Assembly (NCBI GenBank): GCA_002077045.2
Contig: KZ111141.1
Location: 1,326,109 to 1,390,108, forward strand
Direction of reading: 5' to 3'
Origin: Rachicladosporium sp. CCFEE 5018
Lineage: Eukaryota > Ascomycota > Dothideomycetes > Cladosporiales > Cladosporiaceae
DNA: 64,000 nucleotides
A model generated the notes under the pieces. The model was not told where the DNA came from, made no database searches, and was given only the letters and a program-made list of their open reading frames with translations. Of the stretch, positions 21,080 through 32,062 are shown piece after piece. The number at the start of each line of letters is the position of its first letter. The stretch's first letter is position 1. The position numbers were made by a program, and so were the translations under genes.

Positions 21080-21279
21080 GGGACGTAGGTCCTGTTCGTT
21101 GCAGGTGAGGACTGAGAGATGTGGCAAATTGCACAGGCACGAAAGCCCCCGGAGTTGGGGAAGCGTTGCAACGTCTAGCTCACCAGGACCGAGCAGCATG
21201 ACTGGTGGAAGGAGATTCAAGATTTTCATTTATCTCTGTAGAAGACTGTCCCTGTCATGGGTGTGCCTACTCTCGAGTC

Positions 21280-22320
21280 TCACAACTTCGGGACGAACAT
21301 CGGGGTGTTCTTCTTCCACTCTTGGTAGTCCTTCCGGTCACCGTACCTCTTGTCGTACTTGTTCTCGCTCAGCGGGATGCCAGAAACCTAGATTGTAGTC
21401 AGTATCGACCGCCAGCTATCACACGACCATCAATGACTCACCTTAAGCAACAAGAACGTCACAAACGCCGGGCTGACACCTGCCATAGCCAACGCGCCGA
21501 CCTTTCCGGCCAGTCCTCCGCTGAATCCCATGCCAGCCTGTCCAACGCTAGTCAACATCACGCCAGCAGCAGTCGTAGCAATGCCAGTCCACAACGTGCT
21601 CTCGCCGAAGTAGTTCGGGTGCCGGCTCTTGCTCCAAAGTCCCCTGGTCAGGAAGTCCTCGCTGTGCTTCTTCGCCTTCTTCTCCTTCAGCCATTGAGTC
21701 TTCTGCCTGTCAGCCGTAGCCTCGAACGCGATGCCGCCGATGTAAAGTGCAATGCCAATGATGTCCGTGATCGTGAAGAATGGTAGAGCTGCGAGCGCAG
21801 TAGCGGGGATCGAGTTTAGTGCGAGTACGGGCATCAGGCAGAGCGATACCCATGTCGCTTGCGCGACGAAGGCGCCGAAGAACTTGGGCGGAGAGCCACG
21901 GATGTTGTCGAAGCGAGAGTCCTTGCCGTCGTCTGCTGTGATGCGGCCGAAGAGGAAGCTTCCCAGTCTCACAGCCCAGAACGTCACAGCTGCGCTGAGC
22001 ACGACTTGTCGCCAGTTCCATGCATTCAAGCCACCTTTGCTCGTCAAGCTAGAGAGCAGACTCGGGTATGCTGGCGCGGTGGCTGCGGTCAATGCGGCAT
22101 AGCGAGCGCGTAGTGTGGGCAGGTAGAGCGATAGTGCTGTGCATGAGATGTAGGTCAAGCTGCCGGAGAGATCGTAGAATCGCTCCGTTTGCAGCAGGAT
22201 CGAGGGAATGGCTGCCGCAGCTTGAATGCCAAAGGCAAGTCCTATGCTGGGTACGAGGGTGCGGAGGAATGGGTTTCGGTAGGCGGTTATATTGAGGAGG
22301 GTGTGCACGAGGGATGACAT
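21280..22320 (-). CDS. DUF1295 / steroid 5-alpha-reductase-like membrane protein
   Basis: Exon 1 21442-22320, intron 21388-21441 (GTGAGT...CTAG), exon 2 21280-21387; 328 residues. It is a polytopic membrane protein with six or seven hydrophobic segments. The family signature is near the C-terminus: LTRGLWSKSRHPNYFGE followed by TLWTGI, then LSENKYDKRYG in the short second exon, which completes the cofactor-binding region of DUF1295/ICMT-like enzymes. Family members are NADPH-dependent reductases of sterols or related lipids, but the substrate for this subgroup is unknown. The last exon would be missed by a simple single-exon model, which would stop shortly after the donor. Confidence 0.9.
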
Positions 22321-23215
22321 GGTGGGTGGTATCGGGATGAGGATGAAGAGGAATGAATTGAGCTGAAAGGAAAGGGGGACGATGGATACTTGCGGTTTCT
22401 CTCACTCGCATTCACATGCTTACAGCTCGCAGTCCTAACTGCATTGGAATGACAGACAGAGAGCTTTGGCTGTGACGACATTGAACTCTCGGGTTCTTCG
22501 GAACCGGAGACAAGTCCATCCTGGCCGTGCCTGGCCAAGCATCGTCAATATCGTGTTGTTTGCCGTCGGCGACATCAAATGTCCGTCCAGGGTTCGTCTC
22601 TCTCCGAGTACACCTACCGGCATTCAGCTCCATCTTCGCCTGTCATCTCGCCTCCGTCCAGCGGACTGACCATGGCGAATGCTAAGTTTACGAGAGGGAA
22701 ATGTGATTCTGGAGACGTGATGCTGAGCCTCGAGTGCAGATTTGTGAGCTTTCTTGCCGCACCTGAGATGGCTAACGAGTCCCGCAAGTGAGCAGGGAAG
22801 GCGTCTCTCGTGTGCGGGATCAGAGTCATGCCATACTGACCAACGATCCCTGGAGTGCCCGAACAAGTCTATCGAGAGGACCCAGCTAGGGAAGATGCAG
22901 TCTGTTTTCGCGATCAGTACTTTGCGAACTCTTCTTACTGCAATGCGGTTGCTCCACGAACAGATTACATTGGTGAGGTCCTGCGAAAAGTATGTAGTCG
23001 GAATATGAGGACGCTGTCCTCGAGAGGCTAGCGACGAATTATTGGGATGGCATTTCGTCTGATGCAAATGCGTCCCCAAGCGTGTTGGACCCAGGTAGGC
23101 TTTTAAGTCACTGCCGTCCGAATCTCTCAAGTTCTCTTTGTTATTCTACAGACTCACAGCATCGAGGGATCTACTGGTGACCGCGACCGTACCGATATAG
23201 CGCACACACTTTACG
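22321..23215. other. Intergenic spacer
   Basis: About 900 bases of overlapping short frames on both strands without domain features. A CCGAATCTCTCAAG string near 23118-23131 resembles a tRNA T arm only weakly. No gene can be supported. Confidence 0.4.
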
Positions 23216-24427
23216 ATGGCAGAACAGCACGTCTGGACACCAGGGCAACGCACAACACATCTGGACCTTCCACTGGAGCTCGTGCAGTCCGTCGCCGAGT
23301 ACTCAGATATGACACCGACACTCAGATTGACTTGCAGTGCCCTGGATGCAGCTTCGCTGATTGTATTCGCCAAAACCTATGTATCTAGCTTACACTGCTT
23401 TATTCTCGACACGAAACGTTGGCGCCGAGTGCGCAATATCGTTGACAGTCCCCGCCTGGCGCGATACATCCGCTCCATCGATTTCACGTCTGGTACACTC
23501 GAACACCGTCGGCCTTGGGAAGTGCCCACTGCTGCGATGAGATACAACGCGACGGCGAGCAACGTTAAGCACGAGCTAGAGAGCCAACTATTGGAGACAG
23601 CGGTCGCGATATATCCACTGGACATGCCCAGCGCATTACTAATCACTTAAGTTTTCCGAGCCACCAAGAGCCTTCCCCGCGCACCGCTGATCAGCTTAGA
23701 CTTGACCGCCAGCCCACTTGGGAAGACGACTATCCATCGGGATGTATACCTCGCACTTGCCACGACCGGCGTGCCCTTGACAAAGGTAGCATTGAACCTT
23801 GCGAGCCTCTGCGGGCTCGAGGACTTCAAGGGGTCAGAGTATGAGGACGACCTGCTCGTCTGCTGTAACAGCCTCACAGAGCTCAACGTCGACTTCACAA
23901 CCGATGTCAAAGAGGGAGTCGAGCCAATGCATTTCCTGGCAGATGTTGCTTTGGCGTGCCGAACGATAGATGCTGTCGAAAATCTCCAAGCCCTCAAGAT
24001 CCGCATGAGTCTGGTGGAGGGCATGATCGGTCTTGAGCACAGTCGTCAATTCGTACGCTGTCTTCTCTTCGCAGAGCCAGGGCCGGGTCTGCAGATAATT
24101 GAGCTTTCGGGCATCAGCCTGAAAATTGAGACTCTGATCGAGGTCTTCAAGCGAGGCAGTTCCACTATCACAAGCCTGATGCTAGTGGACATTGACTTGA
24201 TAAGCCCCGAAGGCGTACGTTGGACTACTATGCTAGAGTCAATGTCAATGCTACCGCGTCTGAATAGTCTGAGCGTAGTACGACTGTGCGACACCGATGC
24301 TCGAATTAGCAAGGGCTGGATGTTTGCAGGCACAGAAGTGCGCAAAGAGTGGACGTCGCAGGCGCAACTTAGGCAGGGTATGCAGGCCTTGTTGGAAGAG
24401 AACACCGAAGCAATGGAGAGCGATTAG
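23216..24427 (+). pseudogene. F-box-like protein, paralog 1, with in-frame stop
   Basis: The frame starts MAEQHVWTPGQ with an F-box-like motif (LDLPLELVQSVAEYSDM...LRLTCSALDAA, about 16-48). It meets TAA at 23648-23650 and continues in the same frame to 24427 (about 403 codons in all). The second half has leucine-rich-like strands (SLTELNVDF, LQALKIRM, LQIIELSGISL, LNSLSVVRL). The tandem paralog at 24912-26092 aligns without gaps across the stop (LPSSALMAGVLHGMK against MPSALLIT-stop-VFRATK), so TAA replaces a sense codon rather than lying in an intron. F-box proteins recruit substrates to SCF ubiquitin ligases. This copy is probably decayed, unless the base is a sequencing error. Confidence 0.65.
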
Positions 24428-24911
24428 GCCACGCTTCGACATGCACCAAGGCATCGGTGTTATCGACTGTACCGCCACTGGTATTTCGCTCTCGTCAAGC
24501 CGTAAGGTAAAGTATTACTTCAGATCCTCGTAGCCTGCCATGCCCTCTCGGAAGCCCCTCGAATATGCTTTTGCTACCGTGGTGCAGTCGATAGGCGCTC
24601 AAGCACATGTGTCATGATGCCGAGGGCGTAGAACTTCCAAGGGAGCGAGACCGGGGAAACACGTGGTGTCGCTTCGCATGTAGCATTGATACGGACCAGT
24701 CGACTCCTTCGATTACGGACTGGGGTGTACAACATACCAGGGAAGAAACGAAGCAGAGCTCCTCACAAGAACGGAAGGCACGCTAAGTGTATTCTCACTA
24801 CGACTTCACGACGGACTTCACTTCACCCCATCACCACAGGCTGACACACGCTTTCTCCGATCTAACACCACCGCCTATGAACAATCAGACTCACTGCATA
24901 TCACCACAAGG
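24428..24911. other. Spacer between F-box-like paralogs
   Basis: Contains the presumed promoter of paralog 2. No gene is seen. Confidence 0.4.
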
Positions 24912-26092
24912 ATGGCGGATTCTACCGCCGAGAGCTCGGCCGCAAAGGCCAACATCTGCACAACCGACGACACGAGTACAATCGCTGTTCAGGTTTGCGA
25001 CCCACAGATTCCGATACCGGGACAAAGGATCTTGTTGCTTGACCTGCCCTTGGAGATCCTTCGAGACATTGTGGAGCGGACGGACATGTTGACGACAATG
25101 CGCCTTGTCTGCAAAGCGCTCGAGGACACAGCTTTGGACCTCTTTGCTGACGAGTATCTCTTTACGTTGGGCTTCTTTCTCTACGACGAAGACCGTTGGC
25201 GGCGCATCAAAGCGCTGACGACGTCTCGACTATCACACAAGATTCGCTGCATAGAGCTCAGCAACGTGTCAGGGAAGGTTTAGGGTCATACAATATTCCG
25301 ACGGTACCTGAACAGCGGCATGCGGGCCCATGGCCTTGGTCGATCGCTGGTCGCTGGTACTGTGAGGATCTGCTTGATGCCAGCATCAGAGACGGTCATA
25401 ATCGTCTGCCTTCGTCCGCGCTGATGGCGGGTGTACTACACGGCATGAAGCGTCACATTAGCTTATCCCTCGGTATGGTACAGTACGATAAAGTTGAGGA
25501 TCTCGATCTGAAGCGCTTCCCTGTGTACCGAGAGTTGATTTTCGTGATGGCTGCTGGCCGCGTGCCGGTAGACGACCTCTCACTCACGCTCTACGGCATG
25601 CATTATCTCGAAGATCTAATCACGGACTTTAAGGAGGAGTTGACTGCAACCTTAGCCACGGTTGGTTCCTTCAGCATAACCAACTTCAATCCACGACCCT
25701 CCAACGAAGAAGAGTGGGACCATACAAGTCGTGTGCAATCCGCTGCATTACTTCTCAAGGCTTCTGGAGCAGTGCGTAAACTGTACCTAGACTTCCGCAA
25801 TGTGGAGTCCGCTGGGGGCGAGATGATGAGCTTGCTGCTTGCGAATGATTTCGTTTGGCTCGAGGACCTATCTTCTTACGAAGGCCACTTCCATGTGAAA
25901 GACCTGCTGGTAGCTCTCACGCGTGCTCGTGGCCTGCAGAAGCTGGACATATATGGCATGAGTCTCGATGGACTTTGCGCGGGTTGGCAAGACTTCCTGT
26001 CCATGTTGCAAGCCTTTCCGTTACTCAGGAGCATCCAATGGAGCCATCTGCAGGATGATGACGCGACGCTCTACTTCCACGATGCAGCGTAG
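24912..26092 (+). CDS. F-box-like protein, paralog 2
   Basis: Exon 1 24912-25265, intron 25266-25315 (GTGTCA...CTGAACAG), exon 2 25316-26092; about 377 residues. The intron is needed because the first frame hits TAG at 25281, and the join restores the alignment to paralog 1 (HRRPWEVPTAA against RHAGPWPWSIAG). The F-box-like region is LLDLPLEILRDIVERTDM...MRLVCKALED (about 42-75). The C-terminal part has repeated strand-like hydrophobic patterns (DDLSLTLYGM, VRKLYLDFRNV, LQKLDIYGMSL) like leucine-rich substrate-recognition regions. This is a fungal lineage-specific family; the substrate is unknown. The donor is unusual but gives a 50-nt intron typical of the window. Confidence 0.75.
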
Positions 26093-26471
26093 GGGCACAT
26101 GTGAGCTACGTGCGACTCTTTTCCCGGACAGATGTTGAGAGATGGCTTGGTTCAATGTTGGATGAGAAAGTGTGTTTCGGAGAATCGCAAGCGTACTGCG
26201 TTGGCGTCCGGAAGGCTTACATGAACATGCGCGCAAATCCCTGACCGGTGGATCTGAAGCACTCAAGGACGTTCAGTCTTTCGCAGGCCTGCCGTTGACG
26301 TGTGTCCCAGGCCAGAGGCCTACTACACGCTCGTAGTTTGCACAATAGCACCATGGAGAATGGACAAGCAGTCTGCGTAGCGCCGAGGGCAAACGCTTTG
26401 ACCGCGCGGAATGAGAAAGCGCAAGGTGTGGAGGGTATCGTAGCATATCAGCAATCGCACAAAAGTAGCGT
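26093..26471. other. Convergent spacer
   Basis: Tail-to-tail region between F-box paralog 2 and the thioredoxin gene. No gene is seen. Confidence 0.4.
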
Positions 26472-27181
26472 TCATCCCACCGTCCGCACCCTTGCTCCGT
26501 TCCCACCAGGCTTCTGCATCCTGAACGGGCTCGTCTCCGCCGTAGCCGCTGGCTCAAACGTGAAGAATGTCTGCAGATACAGCCCCACAAATCTCACGAT
26601 CGTCTGAGGCAGCCCGCTCCCCTGACTGTAGCTCGCCGGACTGCTCGCGATAGCACCCACATTCGGCTTCGTGAATGCTGGTCCAGTTGCAGGCTTTGCT
26701 GCCGCACCCTCACCACCAAGCGCCCGCCCTGCCCCACTGAAGGTCGCACCTCCAGCACCACCCTTCGCGGGACCCTTCGCAGCGTCCGCAGCAGCTGAGA
26801 GCACGGCTGTCCGTAGTGCTGTAGCGTTGGCACCTCGTACTGTCTCTTTCACTGAGCTGCCCTTGAGTATGAGAAACGTTGGCATCCTGGTCCAAGTGTC
26901 AGTCCATGTGCCCTCTTTTGCCCTTAGTCGGCCCCCCGTCCCCCTACTCACGCGCTTATGCCATAGTTTCCGGCCACCTCCCTCTGTGCATCCACATCAA
27001 CCTTCACGAACGCCAATCTCCCCGCTTTACTCTCCTGTGCAGCCAACTGCTCGAAGATCGGCGAGATGACTTTACATGGCCCACACCAGTCGGCGTAGAA
27101 GTCTATGACTGTGTAGCTGTTGGAGGAGGTGATTGTGCGAAGATGGGCAGGGGACGTGATCGGCGTGACGACGGAGGGCAT
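26472..27181 (-). CDS. Thioredoxin-domain protein with C-terminal extension
   Basis: Exon 1 26952-27181, intron 26887-26951 (GTGAGT...CTGAC...CAG), exon 2 26472-26886; 214 residues. Residues 1-105 form a thioredoxin domain: FYADWCGPCK with redox cysteines 33 and 36, VDVDAQREVAGNYGI, and the cis-proline motif SAMPTFLILKGS assembled across the splice site. The remaining half is an Ala/Gly/Pro-rich linker and a terminal segment (QTIVRFVGLYLQTFFTFEPA) that could be a membrane-binding helix. Typical thioredoxins have about 105 residues, so this is an extended form. It probably reduces disulfides in the cytosol or near a membrane. Confidence 0.92.
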
Positions 27182-27937
27182 CGTTGCTGGGAGACCTAGA
27201 GCTGATGGCAGTGCGGTTTTGAGCTAGCAAGGTGGTAGACGCAATGCAATCACAAAGGTGTCAGAGAGGTGGCAAAGTGCTGTTACTGGATAGCTGAAAC
27301 GTGAGGTGCACATTAGGTCAGCGGAATGTGGCCACGGTTTACTACACGCATTGGTCCTCGATGCATCACGCGTCTGAGTCATCGACACATTGAGCGCGAA
27401 CATTCCAGGATCCCGAGCATCATCGATCGTGCCATCATGAGAACCTTGTCCGTACCACTTGTCGGGAGCGACTCGGTGTGGAGTTCGCAGTGCGAGATTT
27501 TGTCCCTTGCCAGCATTCGTACTCATCCACTTAAGCTAACCCCATTTCGTATCGCTCGCACAGCAAGATCGGGATCTTCAAGCTCAAGCCTTCAGACCCA
27601 TCTTCCTCTCTCATTCTCTATCTCGTCATTGGGAGGTCGGCCGTGCTATGGTGGATGGAGCAGCGGTTCAACACCACCGTTACGTTCAGTCAGCATTCAA
27701 CAGACGGTCCCGGTGCCGATGAGACCAAAGGCGCCAGTCTTAAGCCGACCCGAAGACGTTTGGTCAAGAGGCGATGGACGGGACTAACAGACTGCCCTAT
27801 GGCCGACAACTAACTCCATAGCACTGTTTCCTACTTAAGTGGGTTCATGTCCCACGATGTGACTAAGGGCCTAGCATCATCCAAGAGGACTCATCGTCAC
27901 GCATACTCGACGGACCCAACCAACTCAGCAAGACATC
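27182..27937. other. Intergenic spacer left of copy B
   Basis: Divergent promoter region between thioredoxin and the MDR gene. Its equivalent in copy A would lie outside the window, so whether it is also duplicated cannot be seen. No gene is found. Confidence 0.4.
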
Positions 27938-28981
27938 ATGGCCATCAATACAGCCGCTTGGCTGACCGGCAAGCATGTTCGACCTCTCTCCGTCGCCTCC
28001 GCACCAATGCCAGACCTGAAACCTGGATCTGTCATTGTCGTGACGAGAGCACTCGCCATCAACCCCGTGGACGCAGCGATTCAGACCGCGGGTATCATCG
28101 CCACCGACTACCCCATCGTCATGGGTCTTGACGGCACTGGCATCGTGCACGCAGTTAGCGACGACGTCGCGAATGTGAAAGTCGGCGACCGCGTGCTGGC
28201 GTTTACGGCTGGAGGCACGGCACCAGGTGGCCAAGGTGGCACATTCCAGCAGTACTTCTGCGTGCACTCGAAGTATGTCGCTGTCCTGCCAGACAGTGTC
28301 AAGTTTACTGAAGGAGTGGTCGTGACTTCCTGCCTCACCGTGGCTTCGATCAGCTTGTTCGATGAGAAGTGTCTTGCTTTCTCGCGCCCGCTGGCCGCAG
28401 GACAAGTTGTCCCCAACGGCAAGATCGTGCTCATCTGGGCGGGCGCTACGGTCGTCGGTAGCTGTGCCATCCAGATGGCTAAGCTGGCTGGCTACGAAGT
28501 CTGGACCACGTCGAGCGAGCACAACTTCGACTATTGTAAAGACCTTGGCGCAGCTTTCGTCTTCAACTACAAGCGTCCTGGCATCGTTGATGAGATCGTG
28601 CAAAAAATCGATGCAGCCGGCAAGTCACTAGCAGGCGCGTTCGGAGCACACCTCTGGACTGCAAATGACTGTGCGCAGGTCGTTCGCAGGTTGGGAGACT
28701 CCGTCGAGCACACACGAGCCGTCGGGACTGTCATCCCCGAAGGCTACGGTTTCAGCGTGCCCGAGGACTGGCCTGAGGGTGTCAAGTTCTGCTGGCTGTT
28801 CAACAAGAGTGACGCGGCAGAGTGGGTGTGGCGCGAATGGATCACTAAGGCACTGGCTGATGGTCGGATGAAGTGCAAGCCTGATGCTGACGTTGTTGGC
28901 AAGGGGCTAGAATTTGTACAGGAGGCACTGGATAGGTGGTCGCAAGGTGTCAGTGCTAGCAAGATTGTTGTGGAATTGTGA
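27938..28981 (+). CDS. MDR-family oxidoreductase (copy B, complete)
   Basis: A single-exon gene of 347 residues. The N-terminal GroES-like domain includes ALAINPVDAAIQ and MGLDGTGIVHAV, a GDRVLAF motif and a GTFQQYF motif. The Rossmann domain begins IVLIWAGATVVGSCAIQ (about 164-180). No structural or catalytic zinc ligands are seen, so it groups with zinc-independent quinone-oxidoreductase/enoyl-reductase-like MDRs such as ToxD/LovC relatives. No polyketide synthase is present in the window, so a partner role cannot be argued. It corresponds to the partial gene at 1-699. Confidence 0.92.
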   Translation: MAINTAAWLTGKHVRPLSVASAPMPDLKPGSVIVVTRALAINPVDAAIQTAGIIATDYPIVMGLDGTGIVHAVSDDVANVKVGDRVLAFTAGGTAPGGQGGTFQQYFCVHSKYVAVLPDSVKFTEGVVVTSCLTVASISLFDEKCLAFSRPLAAGQVVPNGKIVLIWAGATVVGSCAIQMAKLAGYEVWTTSSEHNFDYCKDLGAAFVFNYKRPGIVDEIVQKIDAAGKSLAGAFGAHLWTANDCAQVVRRLGDSVEHTRAVGTVIPEGYGFSVPEDWPEGVKFCWLFNKSDAAEWVWREWITKALADGRMKCKPDADVVGKGLEFVQEALDRWSQGVSASKIVVEL

Positions 28982-29485
28982 GCTGGACTACATCATGAGA
29001 GAGGGTAAGTGTATGGTGTGGTCGACGAGAAGCTACATGGCACGCTCATTGACACGTTCGCAGCGTAGTGTCTTAGTGTCTTTGAATTGTAATACGATCG
29101 CCATCACAGTCAGCACTTTCGTCTCACAAGGTCTCGTGACACAGAGAGACAGGCCTCACACTTAGACATGCGATAGGCATCGCACAAGTTGGACCGCTTC
29201 CGACGGCGTGCGCAGAATTCCCAAGCTAGGAGATGTACGCCAAGCCCATAGAAAAGTCACCGATCCATAAAATCCCTTGCACTTGCCCTTCAATGTCTTT
29301 TCTCTGCGACCGAACTCACACGCGACAATCGTCACTGCTCATGTGCGTGGAGCGGCACGTCTTTTGGGAGGCTCACCACTAAGCTTGCGTTGGTTGATCG
29401 AGGTAGAAAGGTATGTTGCAGGTAAAGTTTCTCTATGCTGACCATCACGACGTCCCTCAGACGTCCCAACATTAGTCTCCGCACC
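28982..29485. other. Intergenic spacer (copy B)
   Basis: Nearly identical to 700-1204; a few substitutions and one short indel that changes the offset by one. No gene is seen. Confidence 0.5.
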
Positions 29486-31153
29486 ATGGCTCCCGGTTTC
29501 GGAACCTCAATCCCCCTCACATCTTTCTTCATCGCCCTCTTATGTTGCCAAACACATTCCTTTCGGTTGTACGTGCGCAATGGCGCCAGCAACGACCCAG
29601 ATGGCCAATGCGCCGCGTGACAGCGCGCGCGTTGCCATGAAGTCCGCGAGCCTACAGCCGAACGCTGCCATGAAGCCCGCCACCAAGGATGCGAGCGAAG
29701 CGAAGGCTCAGTCTGCTGAAAATGGTGCCGCGCCAGCGTCCGCGGCGCCTACATCGGCGGCATCTGCACCTTCGCCTTCACCAGCCCAAAGTCAAGCCGC
29801 CAGCAATGGTCAGGGGCAGCTCAGCACCTCTGAACAAGACTTCGCTGCATGGAGTGCAAAGAACCCGCCACCGCCGCCACGGCCAAGCCAGCAGAGCGCA
29901 GCAGCGACTCAGCCTCCAGCTCCACCAGGGCCGCCGGGATCACCAGGTGACAAGCAATGCTTCAAGAGCGCTGATGGCTCCGAAGTCTGCATCAACAAAA
30001 CACTCGAGCATGACAACACCACGGATGTGTATGATCAGAATGGCTCGTGTCCCACTACCTGATCGCTAGCACAGCCCACTGACTTTGGACAGGCATCCAC
30101 GACTTCCACAACAAGTACAACGACCAAACCACTGGCACCCTCGCCGCCAACATCACAGGCACCAATGTCACCCAAGCCATGCAGCATGGTCCTCCTCAGG
30201 CAGGCAACACAGTCATCCAGGGGAATTACTACGACCAAGACTCCGGCTATCGTGACACGCACACTGAAGCCGGCAACGCCACTTCAGCGCCAGAGTACGA
30301 AGACCACAAAGTCGACGGTAATCGCGATGGCAAGGACTGGGAAGCCCACTCATCGCTCCCTGACGGCACGCTCTGGAACCAGGAACTGCACACTACTAAT
30401 GAAGACAAGGCATTGACGGATATCAAGAACAAGAACGGCATGACTGATATCTTCCACGAGGGCCAGCAGAAGGCAGATAACTTGCAGCATTTCCATGAGC
30501 ATCACGGCCAAGCGCCACCCGGGAAAGGCGATAGCAGCGTGACGATGCATACGAACACCGATGCGCATCAACATAGCGAGGAGCACAATGGTGGTGGTAT
30601 GCATACCATGCATGAAGAGACATCGAGCTCAGGCAGCTTCAACCTGAAGCTCAAGGGCGACAACGCCTGGCAAGATAAGCAGACCACTGGCACGAACTTA
30701 CCAAAGGGCTTCACCGATCTCAAGGGTCCCGATAGCAGCGGTCTAGGGCTCTTTGGTCGCAGTGTGGAAGCCCTGAAAACGCCAACGCAAGTCTCTCACA
30801 CGATGAGCTGGCCGTCCACCAGCTCGCCTACCGGAATCGAGATGCAGACCGTCATGCACCAGATCGCTCGAGGAGGCGGCCACGGGGACTCCCAACTCAT
30901 TAGCGTTCACACGGATCCCGTTACTGGTGCTGTCACCGAGTTCTATGGTCCTGGAAACAGCGAGGAGAACCACGGTCCGCTCGTTGCGATCTGTTGGGTC
31001 TTCGCTGCCATTGTTCTGATCGTGGCCGCGACGCTGCTGTGTGTCAAAGTCCATAGGCGACGAAAGGCTATGAAGCAGCAGCAGGCTGTTGAGCTTGAGG
31101 AGGTGGCGAGGCAGAGGGTCGTGGCGTTGACTAAGGATGCCGAAGAAGTCTGA
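29486..31153 (+). CDS. Pro/Ala-rich single-pass membrane protein (copy B, intact)
   Basis: This has the same layout as the copy A gene at 1205-2872: signal-peptide-like start at 29486, an unresolved 5' splice into the frame that runs from about 29580, a probable 44-nt intron at 30049-30092, then an uninterrupted frame to 31153. CAT at the position of the copy A stop keeps it open (AHQHSEEHNGGG). The ectodomain is rich in Pro, Ala, His and Asn sequons and has no recognised domain. One transmembrane helix (CWVFAAIVLIVAATLLCV) and a basic cytosolic tail close the protein. Its function is unknown; a cell-surface or wall-sensor type protein would fit the topology but is not shown. Confidence 0.65.
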
Positions 31154-31478
31154 GACGATCGGTGATGGCGCTGTTGTCGGCGTCGTGGACTCGCAGGAGC
31201 CGTTGGAAAGTAGTGGGAGGGCTGTTGGAGAAGGGCGATAGCATAATATGGAATGTAGCAACTGAAAGTACATCACGATGTGTTTCGCCAATGCTTTGTG
31301 TGCTCGCTAGTAATGCCACGCAATAAGGAGGGAATCGCTAAATTGAGATACATGCCCAAATATCCAGCCGAAAGGCATCCGGTCATCAGCATCATTGTGT
31401 TGGTCGTCATAGTCATATTGCCTTGCGGCATCGTCTTCGCGTCCATGCAGTCTTGCCACCCATACGCAACCCTCACTC
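31154..31478. other. Convergent intergenic spacer (copy B)
   Basis: Counterpart of 2873-3195, with many substitutions and small indels; no gene seen. Confidence 0.45.
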
Positions 31479-32062
31479 TCAAGCCCATCCATTTTCTCTT
31501 AAGCAGAACCCACAACGGCCATAAGCCTGCACACCACCTCTGCGACACAGGCAAAGATACTCATCGCCCCTTGCAGGACCCATCCAGCCTGCATTGTGCG
31601 ATCCGCGGTGTCCCTTCCCACCATTGACTTTCCTCTGGCTTCTTCCTTGCTGTTGTTGCGGCTTTGGCATAGCGCCAACCAGTCTCATCTGACCCTCGAA
31701 CCCGCTCTCTATGCTCCTCGGGCTCTCGCCACCAAGACTGCTGCCCATTCCCTCACTTCCACTGCTGGTGGTAGCTTCGCTTCCGCTACTGTCTCTCTTC
31801 CGTCCACTGCCGATAGCCACTGGCAGGCCTTGTACGACTTGGGCTCCAGGTCTCTGGCCGGGGAACATGCCATCATTGGCCGAAAAGTTGCGGCAGATCA
31901 TGAAGGCTTTCGTGGCTGCTGCGTCGCGAGCAAGTAGTTCAGTCGTGTAAGGCACATCTGTGGCGTACTCGCGGTTGTTGACACGGACTTTGCAGTAGTG
32001 GCCTGCTCGTGTTGAGGTGGGGGAGTAGTGTGGAGTGGGCCAGTGGCGGCGTTCGCAGAGGC
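31479..32062 (-). CDS. dsRBD-like protein, 3' exon (copy B)
   Basis: Same exon as 3196-3779, with the same reading frame retained and a handful of residue changes (for example the segment after the initial MPY and in the GRSQRK/GGKGHRG region). The region encoding the dsRBD-like KVRVNNREYATD...LARDAAATKAFMICRNF core is kept. Upstream exons lie within about 32080-32450 and are unresolved. Preservation of the frame in both copies is the best argument that this minus-strand frame is the real gene. Confidence 0.55.

Noticed and set aside
23111..23140. Third possible tRNA-Ser 3' relic
   Set aside because: Only about 14 bases resemble a T arm and there is no matching acceptor end; chance cannot be excluded.
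26800..26820. CTGTCCGTAG string resembling the MITE end
   Set aside because: It lies in thioredoxin coding sequence and matches only about ten bases; treated as coincidence.
27863..28603. 246-codon minus-strand frame over the MDR oxidoreductase
   Set aside because: It lies antisense to a well-defined Rossmann enzyme and has no recognisable features.
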